Source: Cruorifilaria tuberocauda
Taxonomy: Eukaryota > Nematoda > Chromadorea > Rhabditida > Onchocercidae
Length of the DNA: 64,000 nt
Assembly: GCA_013365365.1 (NCBI GenBank)
Contig: JABVXU010000181.1
Location: 1-64,000, forward strand
Direction of reading: 5' to 3'
Each line of letters opens with the position of its first letter. Within the stretch, counting starts at the first letter, position 1. A program made the position numbers and the translations under genes. The notes beneath the pieces were generated by a model, which was not told where the DNA came from, ran no database searches, and worked only from the letters and a program-made list of their open reading frames with translations. Below, piece after piece: positions 36,141 through 47,245 of the stretch.

Positions 36141-38452
36141 TAATCCTTTAGACTATGCCTGCAATAACTATTAAACTGAATATTATTACATGTGAACTTG
36201 AATTAACATACCATTACAGATATGAAAAACGAGCATAACTTTTTCTTAATCAGTCTCATCGCGAGAGTAATAAAAAAAGTAAGAAACAAAAGATTTTACA
36301 AAGCTTCGGAAAGTAGATTTCAATATGTTGAAATGTAAAATATGCTGCTAACTTAAAAATAGCTTTAAAACCATTCAGATTATTTACAGCATATAAAAGC
36401 CAATCACTCAATAAATAACAATATCAAATGTTAAGCAAGTAAGAAAACACCGGCAATCTTAATGGAGACTGTAAAGATAAAAAAATTGGAACAAAATAAA
36501 CCAATTTAAAAGGGAGCTATCAGTAAGATAAATGCAGTTACAAAAAAAGAATAAAAGGTAAAGATATACCCGTAGACAGTGATCACAAGATTGAAACAAA
36601 AAAAATGTTTAAAAAAATCTTTAAGCACAAAAAATGACAAAAAGTAAGTGGTAAAACAACCTAAACAATAATTTTCATGGAGTATCGGGAATATTTTCCT
36701 TTAAAAATCTCGAAAGAAGATTATTTTTTCAAGTTCTTCTTTGAACTTAGAGCTGCATTCGTGTTCACAATTACAAAAGCGGTAGTGTACAGCTGGGATA
36801 CAAAAAGAGCAGTTATTTTCCAAAAAGTTGAAATAGTGAAAACCAATTAGACAAATATCCCATAAAAATAATGTTTCATCAACATCTACTACAAATTTCA
36901 CTGCATCTGTGCTATATATTATAAGGTCGTAGTCATATGCTTACATTAATCAGAGCAGTTGATCAGGATTTCAATGTGATAAAAACACTGTATAAATCGT
37001 ATACAAGAATGTTATATAAGAATATATAAGGTATTTAAGAATGCTATTCGCAATACTTGACTTCTATCACAATACTATTTTCAAACATTTTGAAAGCGTA
37101 AACACTAAATTATCATGGATGGAAGTCATGAAACGCGAAAAAAGGAAACTCATTTTATCGATAGATGAATCCAACGTTTGCTTAAAACTGCAGAGGCTTC
37201 AAAATGAGGAAAAATACACTTCGGAAATGTCCTTTCTTGATCAAAGTTTGTGACTTCCCTGATATGTTAGAAAAAATAGTAGAGAATATTCTCATGATAA
37301 ATAATTTATTGATATTATCAATCTTTTCCCGTATTATCTTTGCAGCCATCAACATAACATGCCAATAAAGGAATGGCACCTATCTCAAATCTCCGTCACG
37401 ATCTCATAACAAATCGAATTACTTAACATGAATTCCATCAAATACGTGATGTAAAATGAAATTGATTTGTCTCAAAAGAATTTCAAGATTGAGTTATGCT
37501 AAGAACAGTGCATTAAAGAATACTATTCCTGTACAAAATCAATACTTGTATTATACTAGTAATATACTTTGCTTATGAAAATAACCAGTTCTCTCTGAAC
37601 AACTTTCATTCAGATTCTCTGCCGACTCCTGTAGCTATGTAACGAATGAAATTCAAATCCGATATCGAGTCTCTCGTTAATCTGAAAAATCGATCAATTC
37701 AAATTTTGAACCTTATAGATTCTGTAAATGACAATAATGTCTAATGAATTGCCGTTGACTTTATGAAACTTTCAAATTCTTCATTTCTTTTCCATATTTC
37801 TTTCTAACTCCATCAAAAATTTCTTTAAACGTCAATTCTTCAATCCTCTTTAATTTTCCATTATTCTTTTTCTGTCATATTAAAGAAGATATGAATGTTC
37901 TGCTTATTTTTATATAATTTTTCACTTTTTAGGCAAGGTAGAGAAAGACAGGACATTTAGTGTAATGTCATTTAGTAGTCTTAGCCAGCAAAATACTTCA
38001 AATCAAGAATTCATGCCAGAAGGAAATAACACCAAAAACCCCAATTACCTGACGGAATTGTATCTCCCATTTACCCGCTCGTTCAAATTGACTACAAAAC
38101 GGGTGGTTAGGTATTTCACGGAATGATAAGCTACATTCGTGATTTTAAGCGGTAGCGGGACTAGTAGGTGCGGTGAAGTGAGCAGCGGTGCGGTTCTTTA
38201 GTGCTTCTTTTCCAGTGGTTTTTGATTAGGTTGGGTTTGCAAAAATATTAAACATTTTTTTAGGTTTAGAAAGAGGGGATTATCTCAGGATACTACCTGG
38301 GTCAGTTCATTCAGGAAATAATGTTTTATGAACCTAACCTCGGAGTTTGGGATTTCTGCTTCCTGACTTATCATTAATAGATGATTTGGGGTTTTTTCAC
38401 AGATATGCTTATTTTTTGCTTATTTTTAATTAATTACAGAGTAAGTGCCATT
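36141..38452. other. intergenic and eIF4E upstream region
   Basis: AT-rich to about 38080. From 38100 to 38260 the base composition is less AT-rich, probably the eIF4E promoter. Two frames look faintly protein-like but have no splice support: a cysteine-rich minus-strand frame (36701-36901) and a charged plus-strand frame (37041-37253). Confidence 0.4.
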
Positions 38453-39983
38453 ATGGCTATTGATGACTCAACACCAGAACGATCAGAGCCTGAAATGATG
38501 GTTATGGTAAAATGTAATGGAGATGTAGTTCATCATCCAGATGACGAAACAGATCTTTCTTGTGGCTCACCAGAAGCGGTATGTTTGTGCCTTTCCAATT
38601 CCCTCATTCATTTTTGAATCATGAATTAATCGAGTAATTCGTGTTTGTTTTCAGAAAACTGATACTTTAATTCCTAGTCATCCATTAAAATATGTTTGGA
38701 CATATTGGTATTTGAATGATCAACGCGATAAAAGTTGGGAAAAACGACTTAAAATTGTGTCTAACTTTCGTACCGTGGAGGAATTTTGGGCGTAAGTGTT
38801 TTTTAATATTTTTTCGAAATTCGATGATCCCATTGGGTATCACGTGATATACAAAGAACTATTAAACTACCTAACCTTGTAGTTTGTTTTGTTACCCTGG
38901 CTTCATTTTTTCTTCATTCGTAGCGACTGCTATCAAATGTTTGAATGAACATCATAGCAATCGATTTTGAAGTTGGAAAACATTTTGAATAAACTTTGCT
39001 ATAATTTTTGGAGACAGAACAAACATCTCTTTCTCATTTAACATGGTCAATTATAAGGATTTCGTAACCTGCATCAATTTCAGTCTTTATGTTAATATTC
39101 GTCCACCATCATTATTACCAACAGCTTGCGATTACAGTGTTTTCAAAAAGGATATTCAGCCGATGTGGGAGGTTCCGGAAAATGCCAAAGGTGGTCGTTG
39201 GCTAATAACGGTATGATTTAATTTCGTCATTTGATTAATAGGCTGCACATATCCCAAGTTTATATAGGTGTATTTAGTTGTCTAATGTATTTGCAGATTG
39301 ACAAATCTAGGCATCATGATCTATTAGATGTAATCTGGTTGGAAGTGTTATTGGCTGTGATAGGTCAACAGTTCGGCAAATATACAGCAGATATATGTGG
39401 CGTAGTTGTCAACATAAGAAATAAAGGATCTAAAGTAAGCTTTTTATATTGATTTGAATAAGTCGATATTCAGTAAGTCAATATTGCCATTTTTAGATCA
39501 GTATTTGGACAACAGATTGTAACAATGATGAGTCGAATTGCAAAATTGGGTAATTTTTCTCCTTTTCAATATTTGTTTTTTGAAGATAAATTTCAGTATA
39601 AGTTAGAAGTATTCGCTGATAATATGCAAAATATACAAATAGATTAAATATAATTCACTGGCCGATAAATTCACTGTTGTTCATACTGCTGCAGCAATTA
39701 GCTGCGAAAATTATGTCAAGCTATTAATTATATGAACGCGCTATATTAATCGATGGTCTTTAGTTACTTTTGCATAATTTGAGAAAGCAAATTTGATACC
39801 GGAATGAGATATTTTTCATCTCTTTACAGGGAAATATTGAAACAGAAATTAATGAACCCGGATATAGATTCGAAAATTCAACGACCATTATTTGATGTAC
39901 TTCGCTATGAAGATCACCAGGAAGTGCAAAACAAAAGTTCTAGTTCGGTGAAAGCTAAACATATTATTACAGCTTCTGACTAG
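38453..39983 (+). CDS. EIF4E: translation initiation factor eIF4E (class I cap-binding protein)
   Basis: Binds the mRNA 5' cap and recruits eIF4G. Exons 38453-38578, 38655-38791, 39084-39210, 39297-39434, 39497-39549 and 39830-39983 give 244 aa. After an acidic, disordered 45-residue head comes PLKYVWTYWYLND, where both tryptophans of the class I W..W pattern are kept. FRTVEEFWALYVNIRPPS follows, then the cap-stacking tryptophan in IQPMWEVPENAKGGRWLIT, the eIF4G-facing helix DVIWLEVLLAVIG and ICGVVVNIRNKGSKISIWTTDC. The Ser-rich tail is short. The start ATG follows a spliced-leader-like acceptor ending at 38439. Nematodes carry several eIF4E paralogues, some accepting trimethyl caps; which one this is cannot be told here. 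Confidence 0.96.
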
Positions 39984-41404
39984 TACTAAGCCTTATATGA
40001 AAGAAAATTACACATTTTATCTGCGGGTTCTGTATTTTTGTCTTTTTGCGCTCTTAATGGGAAATTAGAATATAAATTTGTGACATGTGTAAAAAACTTG
40101 TTTGTATTTTGCAGAGAAGGTAAAAGTATTTTCATTTTCAGATGGATACATGAGATTTTATTTTGTTTAACTCTGATTTCATTACTTAAAAAAGAATTAA
40201 AAATCTTTCATTGCTGAAAAGGAAATACATTATAGTGATCAAAGAGTCAGATTCAGGTTGAACTAAGAAGGATGAGCGGAAATTCCATGATATTAGGTTA
40301 CATGGCAGCTGATTGAGTTTTACAGTATTAGAGGTATGGTGTGGATATATATATATATATGTGCGTATGTGTATGCGTATATGTATATGGATGTACGTCA
40401 ATCATTTTGGCTGTTTTGGAATGTTTGTTAATTAACTGGTGTACTGTTATGATAATGTTTTTTCGAAATACTTTTGTTATGACATATGATTAACAGAAGG
40501 CATTGACAGTAAATGTTAGAATGGACGGGTCAAATATTATAAAAGGATTGCCACTCATTCCGTTAAATAATGGATACATCGTACCTTTGCTACTTACCAA
40601 AAATTCATATTGTTAGTATTTTCATTACAATTTATCATTACAGTTAATATTATTGCTTTTATTAATTTCTAAATCTTATTCGCTTCACGAAGATATTAAT
40701 ATTGGTTCATTTACTTCGGAAAAAAAGGAAAGAGGAATTTAGTACAAGTAGGATTTGCAACTTTTCCACCTTTAACTTGGTGATGGAAATATAGAAATGC
40801 AAATGATATTAGAAAATACAAGCAGTAATCATATTTCTTCCTTATTAAAGTATTATCTTTCTCTTAACGTGAATTTATAGGTATCGCTTTTTTATTTTCA
40901 AGTTTAATGCTGTCGTCATTGCCGTTCTAGTGATTTATCACTCCGTCCCTCCTCAAAGTGCAAAACGAGATGCTGGTTTAATATTATACTATGATTTTTC
41001 TAACTCAAATTTGCTCTAGTTTTGTATATCCTCTTGAGTTAACTAATTGTTTTCGGAGCTTTGCATCATGCTGAAACATCATTTTCAATTTGACATGTGA
41101 AATTGTATTGAGGTTTAATTATCGAAATTCTAATAGTATTATTATGCAAATATTAGGTACGTGTGCCAAGATGAAGGAGTTGTGTAAATTTTTACGAAGG
41201 ATACCAGAAAGAAACTGCAAAGTGGATATGGATGATTTGACAGTCTAACGCAAATGCTTAAAGAAATGTTTTGGCGGTGGCCAAACGTTCGAATCCATTT
41301 CAATACGTTGTTAATTAGGTTTATTCGGAAGCAATTCGACGATTGTATATTGTGGATAGTTGATGTAGAATTGAGTAAATCGGTTAATATATATTTTCAG
41401 CCGT
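39984..41404. other. intergenic with a 45-nt alternating purine-pyrimidine microsatellite
   Basis: 1.4 kb between eIF4E and PEX3. The run 40345-40389 is strictly alternating purine-pyrimidine, starting as (AT)n and changing to mixed GTGCGTATGT-type units. No gene is seen. The region ends with the acceptor ATTTTCAG at 41400, four bases before the PEX3 ATG. Confidence 0.5.
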
Positions 41405-44163
41405 ATGTCAGGTGTGTGGGATTTTTTAAAGCGACACCGTGGCAAGATTTTTGCTGGAGCAATTGCAGCTGGAGGGATATTTGTTGTTCAGCAAATTTGG
41501 CGAAATTCTCCACGACAATTTAGTTCTGGTTGGAACCGTGATGCAGAATTCAATCAGACTCAGCTGAAGGTTAGTTCATTGTAGCTGTATATTTTCTAGT
41601 GTTTCGTCTCTTTTTCCTGATAGAATTTCGTCTTGCTTGGTATAAAATTTTGTATTTTGGAGATTTGAATATCCAATTCTAGTATCATGCAGGCTCGACG
41701 GCATTACATTTACGACACCCAGCATCGGACATGCGACATTTCAATTCAGGATTTACTGCCCAGTATAGCTAAACGAATATCATTGCATTTTGATGTAGAA
41801 ACATTGATTGAGGATCTTAAAAATAATAAGGAACTCAGCAAGGAACAAAGAATTATTCGGTGGCAAGATATTAAGGTACCGCTATTATAGAAAACCTTAT
41901 ATTTTGTGGTTCAGTGAACATATTTCCACACTTTGTCATCGTTCCTATGCATTACAAGGAGCATCAAATTGAAATGAAGATCGTAAATGGCGCAGGAAAG
42001 TCCTGTATCGTTTTATACACTTTGTATAAAGAAAATCAGAAATTTATAGTGTGAGGGAACAGTCTTATCGAACCATTGTTCGATCTTTGCAAACTTGATG
42101 ACTCATGGATTTAACCGTTTAGCAAATGAATTATGGACTTATCATTATTAAAAACGATACGTCAGCATTTCAACTTTAATTGTGAAACTGTACAATTATT
42201 TCATCCTCATAGTGCTGCAGTACGTTTCTATTAACTTTGCTATTGCTTTTTGTAGATCAAAGCAATTGGGCGAATGGTGGCAGTTGCTTATGCATTCTCC
42301 CTAATTACTGTGACACTAAAATGTCAGATTTCAATTTTAGCTGCTCAGCTTTGCTCACTGCTTGCAGAAAAAGAATACAATTGGTGAGATTTAGCAAATA
42401 AAAATTTTCGAAATGTTCATCTCTAAAGGAAATCTTTGATTATTGAATAGTTTAAGAATTCGGTGTCTTAGTAACATTTCGGTGTGTCATGATAGATTTT
42501 CTGTGCGAATGAAAAGTAATAAGTATGACGACAGAATGCTGAAGAATTACGTCTCGTAATAATGCTGGAGCTTATTTCGTTTTTTCTGTATTTCATGCAA
42601 ATATACTTCTTTCCTAACTGAAGTTTATTATATTAATGTATTGTCAGTTAATTTACTTTTTAATTTATTTTTTAGATTTATAATTACCATCACCATCGTT
42701 TTTTAGGTGGAATCAATATTTACCCGAAAATCTTAAATTTAACACTTCATTAGTGCAACTAATTTCTCCCCAAAAATGCGCTGTTGATCCGAGTTCACAA
42801 CAAATTTTTTTGAGATGTTGCCAATTTTTTCTTTCCACAGGTAAGGTTTTATCGAATCTTTTATTCATTTGATATTTTTAACTATCTTCGAAAGTTAAAG
42901 AGGCCATCGACCTTATTAAAAATAAGCGGTAGAATTTAGTGTTCAAAAAATTTAGTTCATATAACTTCAAAGCTCCGTACATTCAAGGATTATTCCCATA
43001 CACATGACAAATGCTATTACCATTTAGAAGTAATCCATTATACAGATTATTGACCAGGTATATATATACATGAAGTTTGATATCCTGATAAGCTATTTAT
43101 TCGGGTTTAATAGCTCATACAAACTGAATTACTGTTTTGTGTGTTTTCAACTGCATTGCACATCCACCGTAAGATGTTAAATATTAAATAAAATACTGGA
43201 AAATGCTGAAGACTTCAAATGTATCGTTTTTCAATAAATCCTGCGGTATTTTTATCTGCTTGAGATGCACTGTACTTATTTTCTATGAAAGTTCAATATT
43301 TCGGAATCATTTTTTATCCTTAGCAGTTAATCCATCTTATACACCAAAATTATATATGATTAGGTTTGGATAATTTATTGCAAAGAATCGAAGCTGTGTG
43401 CAAAGCGCAGTTGGAAGAGTTGGAGTTGAAAACACCAATAGATGGAGAACATCTAAAGGCAATTTTGTTAAATATCAAGAGAAGAATGGATTTGTTAGAC
43501 TGCCGACATTTTTCATATCTTGTTGTTCCAAAATATGCTAATAAGGTTCCTATTACGATGTTTTTCATACGAAATTTCTTTGACATTATATGAATTCTAT
43601 ATTTCGATTGATTTTATCACACATATTCTGTATTATTTTGCAGAATGGTTTTTCTTTACCAAATCTTGATCAACTGGATGCACTTCTAAAACGTCTCGTA
43701 GAAATGTTAGAATCGACGAAATGTAAGGAAGTAACATCATCGCTGGTTGATTTTTTCTTCGATGCCGTAATAAACGTAAGTGAAAATATCTCATTTTTTT
43801 ATATTTTAAATCGTTTAACTAAAACTCTTGACCATATTTCACCGTATTTTTGTTAAGTTTTCATTTGGTGGAGGGTTTTCCTGTTTAATTGTCTTTAAAA
43901 GTTTTTTTATTGTATAAAGCAAAACTCTACTCTATTTACCATTATGAAAACCATTTTATTATATTACATTCGAATTTCAGTTTGTAAACCAACATAGTAC
44001 CAATCAAGAGATGCCGTTAGCAAAAATACTACCCTTAATTACGGATAGCTTTCATACTTTATCTCGAAGTGGTTTCGATTCACCAATACAAAATATTCTT
44101 TGTTCTACCGAATTACACTCACTTTCCATGCACGTTTTTTCACTTCCTCCTGTTAAACTGTGA
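41405..44163 (+). CDS. PEX3: peroxisomal biogenesis factor 3 (peroxin-3)
   Basis: Membrane anchor that docks PEX19 for insertion of peroxisomal membrane proteins. Exons 41405-41569, 41693-41875, 42256-42383, 42707-42840, 43364-43545, 43644-43775 and 43981-44163 give 368 aa, against 373 in human. The start VWDFLKRHRGKIFAGAIAAGG is the expected targeting and membrane segment. The next conserved block is ARRHYIYDTQHRTCDISIQDLLPSIA, a PEX3 hallmark, followed by IRWQDIKIKAIGRMVAVAYAF. The C-terminal part keeps the MLES helix and LPLAKILPLI. A plain in-phase chain of seven exons with no oddities. Confidence 0.94.
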
Positions 44164-45322
44164 TAATTTATTTCTTTGTTTATAATTGCTGTTTTTAACA
44201 AATTAACATTCTTTATGATTTCAATTTAAGCAAGACAATCGCGGTTATCTTTAGTCATTAAGATCTAATGAAAAAAATTCAGTCAAATGATTAGTACGTA
44301 TATTCGTTTGAGGACAGACGATAAGCAAAATTTGAAATTTCGTTCGTAGTTCTCTGGGAATTATGTTGTTTTATGTTAGCTGTTTTTATTTTTATGAAAA
44401 GTGGAACCTTTTAGGATCACGTGATTGACGCCACTTTATTTTGAATCACGGTGATTTAAAATTAGTTAAAATGTTGTCTTGTACAGCTTCTATAAGGTGA
44501 AGGAATAATACTAACAAATAAATTTACAGTTACAATCTTAAAATGACAGAATCATGATTTCTATGTTCATTTTCTTCAATTTATTGTACTATTACTTAAT
44601 TTTCATGATTTTATATTGTTAGTAATTATGCACTGTATCTTGAGTGTACTGTGTTGTTACATTGAATATGCTACCTAAGTTGGTTTAAATTTCACTTTAT
44701 CAATTCATTTTATAAAATGCTTCAAATCTTCTGAAAATCCTGCCATTCTTTGTTTTTTGAAGTAAAAGCTGTATGCCATTTGAATAGATCATTTAATTTC
44801 AATTATAAAATATTCGCGTTTTGTGAAAGCTCATGTTCATAAGACAAATAATCTGAAGGAAAGTTAGCAGGATATTCTCAAAAGTATATGATAATGGGAG
44901 AATATTTAAATAAGATATATTTCAGCCATTATTGTTCTTTTGTAATAAATCCATAGACAATATTTGATTAACGGTTTAGAATTGGCAATATGTCGAATGT
45001 TAAATAATTTTTTGCATTTTATGCATTTGCTTCGATGAATATGTACGACGTAGGTTCATCTATATCATTACTACTCTTTGTAAAAATATCGGAATATCAA
45101 TATTGATTACGTTAAAATTATAGATTTTGTGAAAGAGCTCATCACTGTAAGTGCAGTGTTATCAATAAAGTGAAGACTTTAGAATCATTGCCAAAAAAAA
45201 AAGAAAACCATATAAATGGTTAAAGCTAATCTATAGCTTTATTATTACAAAATCATTAAAATTTGGGTTATATCTTACCATTTTGTCCGAACACTATATT
45301 ATGTGGTAATTCCAGTTGTGAT
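44164..45322. other. intergenic, no gene seen
   Basis: AT-rich spacer downstream of PEX3, ending in an acceptor (TTCCAG, 45315) eight bases before the NDUFAF8 ATG. Nothing else is supported. Confidence 0.4.
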
Positions 45323-45711
45323 ATGCCAAATGAACGGAAACTCTATAAATATGCGACGTATTTGAGCAATTGTTCACGTGAGGTGAGTATACGCTTCGGC
45401 TCACTTCAAAGTTTTCGGATGTTGGCTGTTTATGACCATATGGGTTTTCTGACCTTTAGACATCGCTTGTAGCATAATTGCGACTTACTGAAACGTATTA
45501 GTGACGTACATTTCTCATATTCGGGCTCAGTTTTGAGGAAAAGGTCGCATTTCTTTATTTTTTCTTATTGGTCGTAAAGAAATTTCAGGCATTCGATTAC
45601 GGGAAGTGTGTCGGAGAAAAAGCCGGAAAAGTGACTCATTTGGCTTGTGAACGTGAATTTACTTCTTTATTAAATTGTGTGAAAAAGCAGGTAGATGCAT
45701 TTGGGAAATAA
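45323..45711 (+). CDS. NDUFAF8: twin CX9C protein, complex I assembly factor NDUFAF8-like
   Basis: Small intermembrane-space protein needed, with NDUFAF5, to assemble respiratory complex I. Exons 45323-45382 and 45589-45711 give 60 aa ending VDAFGK at a TAA. Two CX9C motifs are exact: CSREAFDYGKC and CEREFTSLLNC, the pattern oxidised by the MIA40 relay. The spacing and the YGKCV and ACEREF..LLNC texts match NDUFAF8. Exon 2 contains a donor (AAGCAG|GTAGAT, 45691); if used, the frame continues at 45932 as IRLASVK and stops in a TGA that overlaps the UTP23 ATG. The tail after the last cysteine is short either way. Being in front of UTP23 in the same direction suggests an operon. Confidence 0.82.
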
Positions 45712-45951
45712 TTTTTCTAATTCATATGTTCTCTACCTTTCCTTTCTTTCATCGTATAACTAATGCAGTACAGATTATATGATTGATTTATTTCAAAGTT
45801 CTAGAAGATAAGCATAGAAGTTTTTAAGAGTCTTTGTTACACAGCAGTCCAGTGAGCCCTAAAACGAAATCCTTTATTCATTTTCATTAATCTTAATCTC
45901 ATTTTTCCAAGTATTTCACCGGACTTTTCAGATTCGATTAGCTTCTGTCAA

Positions 45952-47245
45952 ATGAAGGTAAAACGATACAAGCGAGCAAAGCGTATCATCTCCATTTATC
46001 GGCATAATTTCAGTTTGGAACCACCCTATAAAGTTTTGCTCGATGGTACTTTTGCTATGGCAGCATTGCAAAATAAAATTAATTTGCGAGAACAAATGCC
46101 GAAATATTTAAATGCTGTAAGTTTTTTCTATTCATTTTTCGAAACAATCTATTGTCATTGTGCATGCTTGAAATCATGCCTGTTATTGCACTGCATTATC
46201 ATAACTTTATTATTCTGTTGTATTTCTGTGCGAACAGTTTACTCCATCATCTATTATTTTCATTACAACATTATCACGAAAGATATCGTATACAATCTTT
46301 TATATTTAGGAAGTTGATATACGGGTAACCAGTTGTGTGCTTAAAGAATTGGAAAAACTAGGATCTACATTATACGGTGCATTGCACATTTGCAAACAGT
46401 TTGATGTAAGCAAATCCCCTTATTTTCGTTTTGTTTTCAACTTTGTTGCGTTTCTTCCTCTTCTTTTCTTTTTTAGACTGTTATAGGTAATTTCAACTTT
46501 CCTGAATATTAACCGACTAGTAAAATGTTTTCAGATTGAATCGTGTCCTCATCGACCTGTTCGAACGGCAGTGGAGTGCATTAAGCATATGGCACGTCGA
46601 ATGGCGCACAAAATAACGCACTTCTTTGCAACGCAGGTAACGAATCGTGTTATATCTGAATTTCCAACGGATAATTACTTTCAAATTATAGGATAATGAA
46701 CTCACGGAAGCCTTAAAACAGATTCCTGGTGTACCAATCTTATTTATCAAATATAATGCAATTTTGATCGATAGACCTAGTCAGGCTACCATTCAGGTAA
46801 ATTGTGAATTATTAAAATGATGAATCAAAATTCTAGCAATTACCTTCTATTTATCCGTCACAATTTACATTCATTATATGGAAATGTGTTTGCCTTTTGA
46901 GCATGTTTGAGTATCAAAGCAAATATTAGTATTGCAAGTTTTAATCTCTTGGTAAGTGTATTTAAGTGCTTTTGGTTAAGATTTTGATCTGATCTTCTCT
47001 AGGAAATTGAGAAGCCGAAAGATCAATTGCTTGAAATAAGTAAACTAAAAAAGGCAGTTTTTGGTGAGTACGAAAAGCCGAGACGGAAGCGTAAAGGTCC
47101 GAAAGGACCAAATCCTCTTTCGGTCAAGAAAAAGAAAAAAAAGATCCTGTTGACCGATATTGGTCAGAAATTGGGACCAAATATGGAAAATGCTATCTCG
47201 AAGAGACGGCGCCGGAAAAAGAAGAAAAGAATCGAGGGACAGTAA
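45952..47245 (+). CDS. UTP23: rRNA-processing protein UTP23 (PIN-domain, small-subunit processome)
   Basis: Nucleolar factor for 18S rRNA maturation, a catalytically weak PIN-domain protein. Exons 45952-46116, 46310-46405, 46535-46636, 46692-46796 and 47003-47245 give 236 aa. It opens with a basic stretch MKVKRYKRAKRI, then PYKVLLDGTFAMAAL, LREQMPKYL, TSCVLKELEKLG, the zinc-binding cysteines and histidine of CKQFDIESCPH, FFATQDNELTEAL, PGVPILFI and IDRPS. The tail is extremely Lys/Arg-rich with the family motif GPNPLSVKKKKK, a nucleolar signal. The ATG lies 20 bases after an acceptor (CTTTTCAG, 45931) that could serve trans-splicing. Its first four bases, ATGA, contain the possible stop of the upstream frame. 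Confidence 0.95.

Noticed and set aside
36701..36901. Cysteine-rich minus-strand frame (66 codons)
   Set aside because: Looked like a secreted Cys-rich domain, but the spacing fits no known fold and there is no leader or splice context.
37041..37253. Charged plus-strand frame (70 codons)
   Set aside because: No acceptor, donor or homology; likely accidental.
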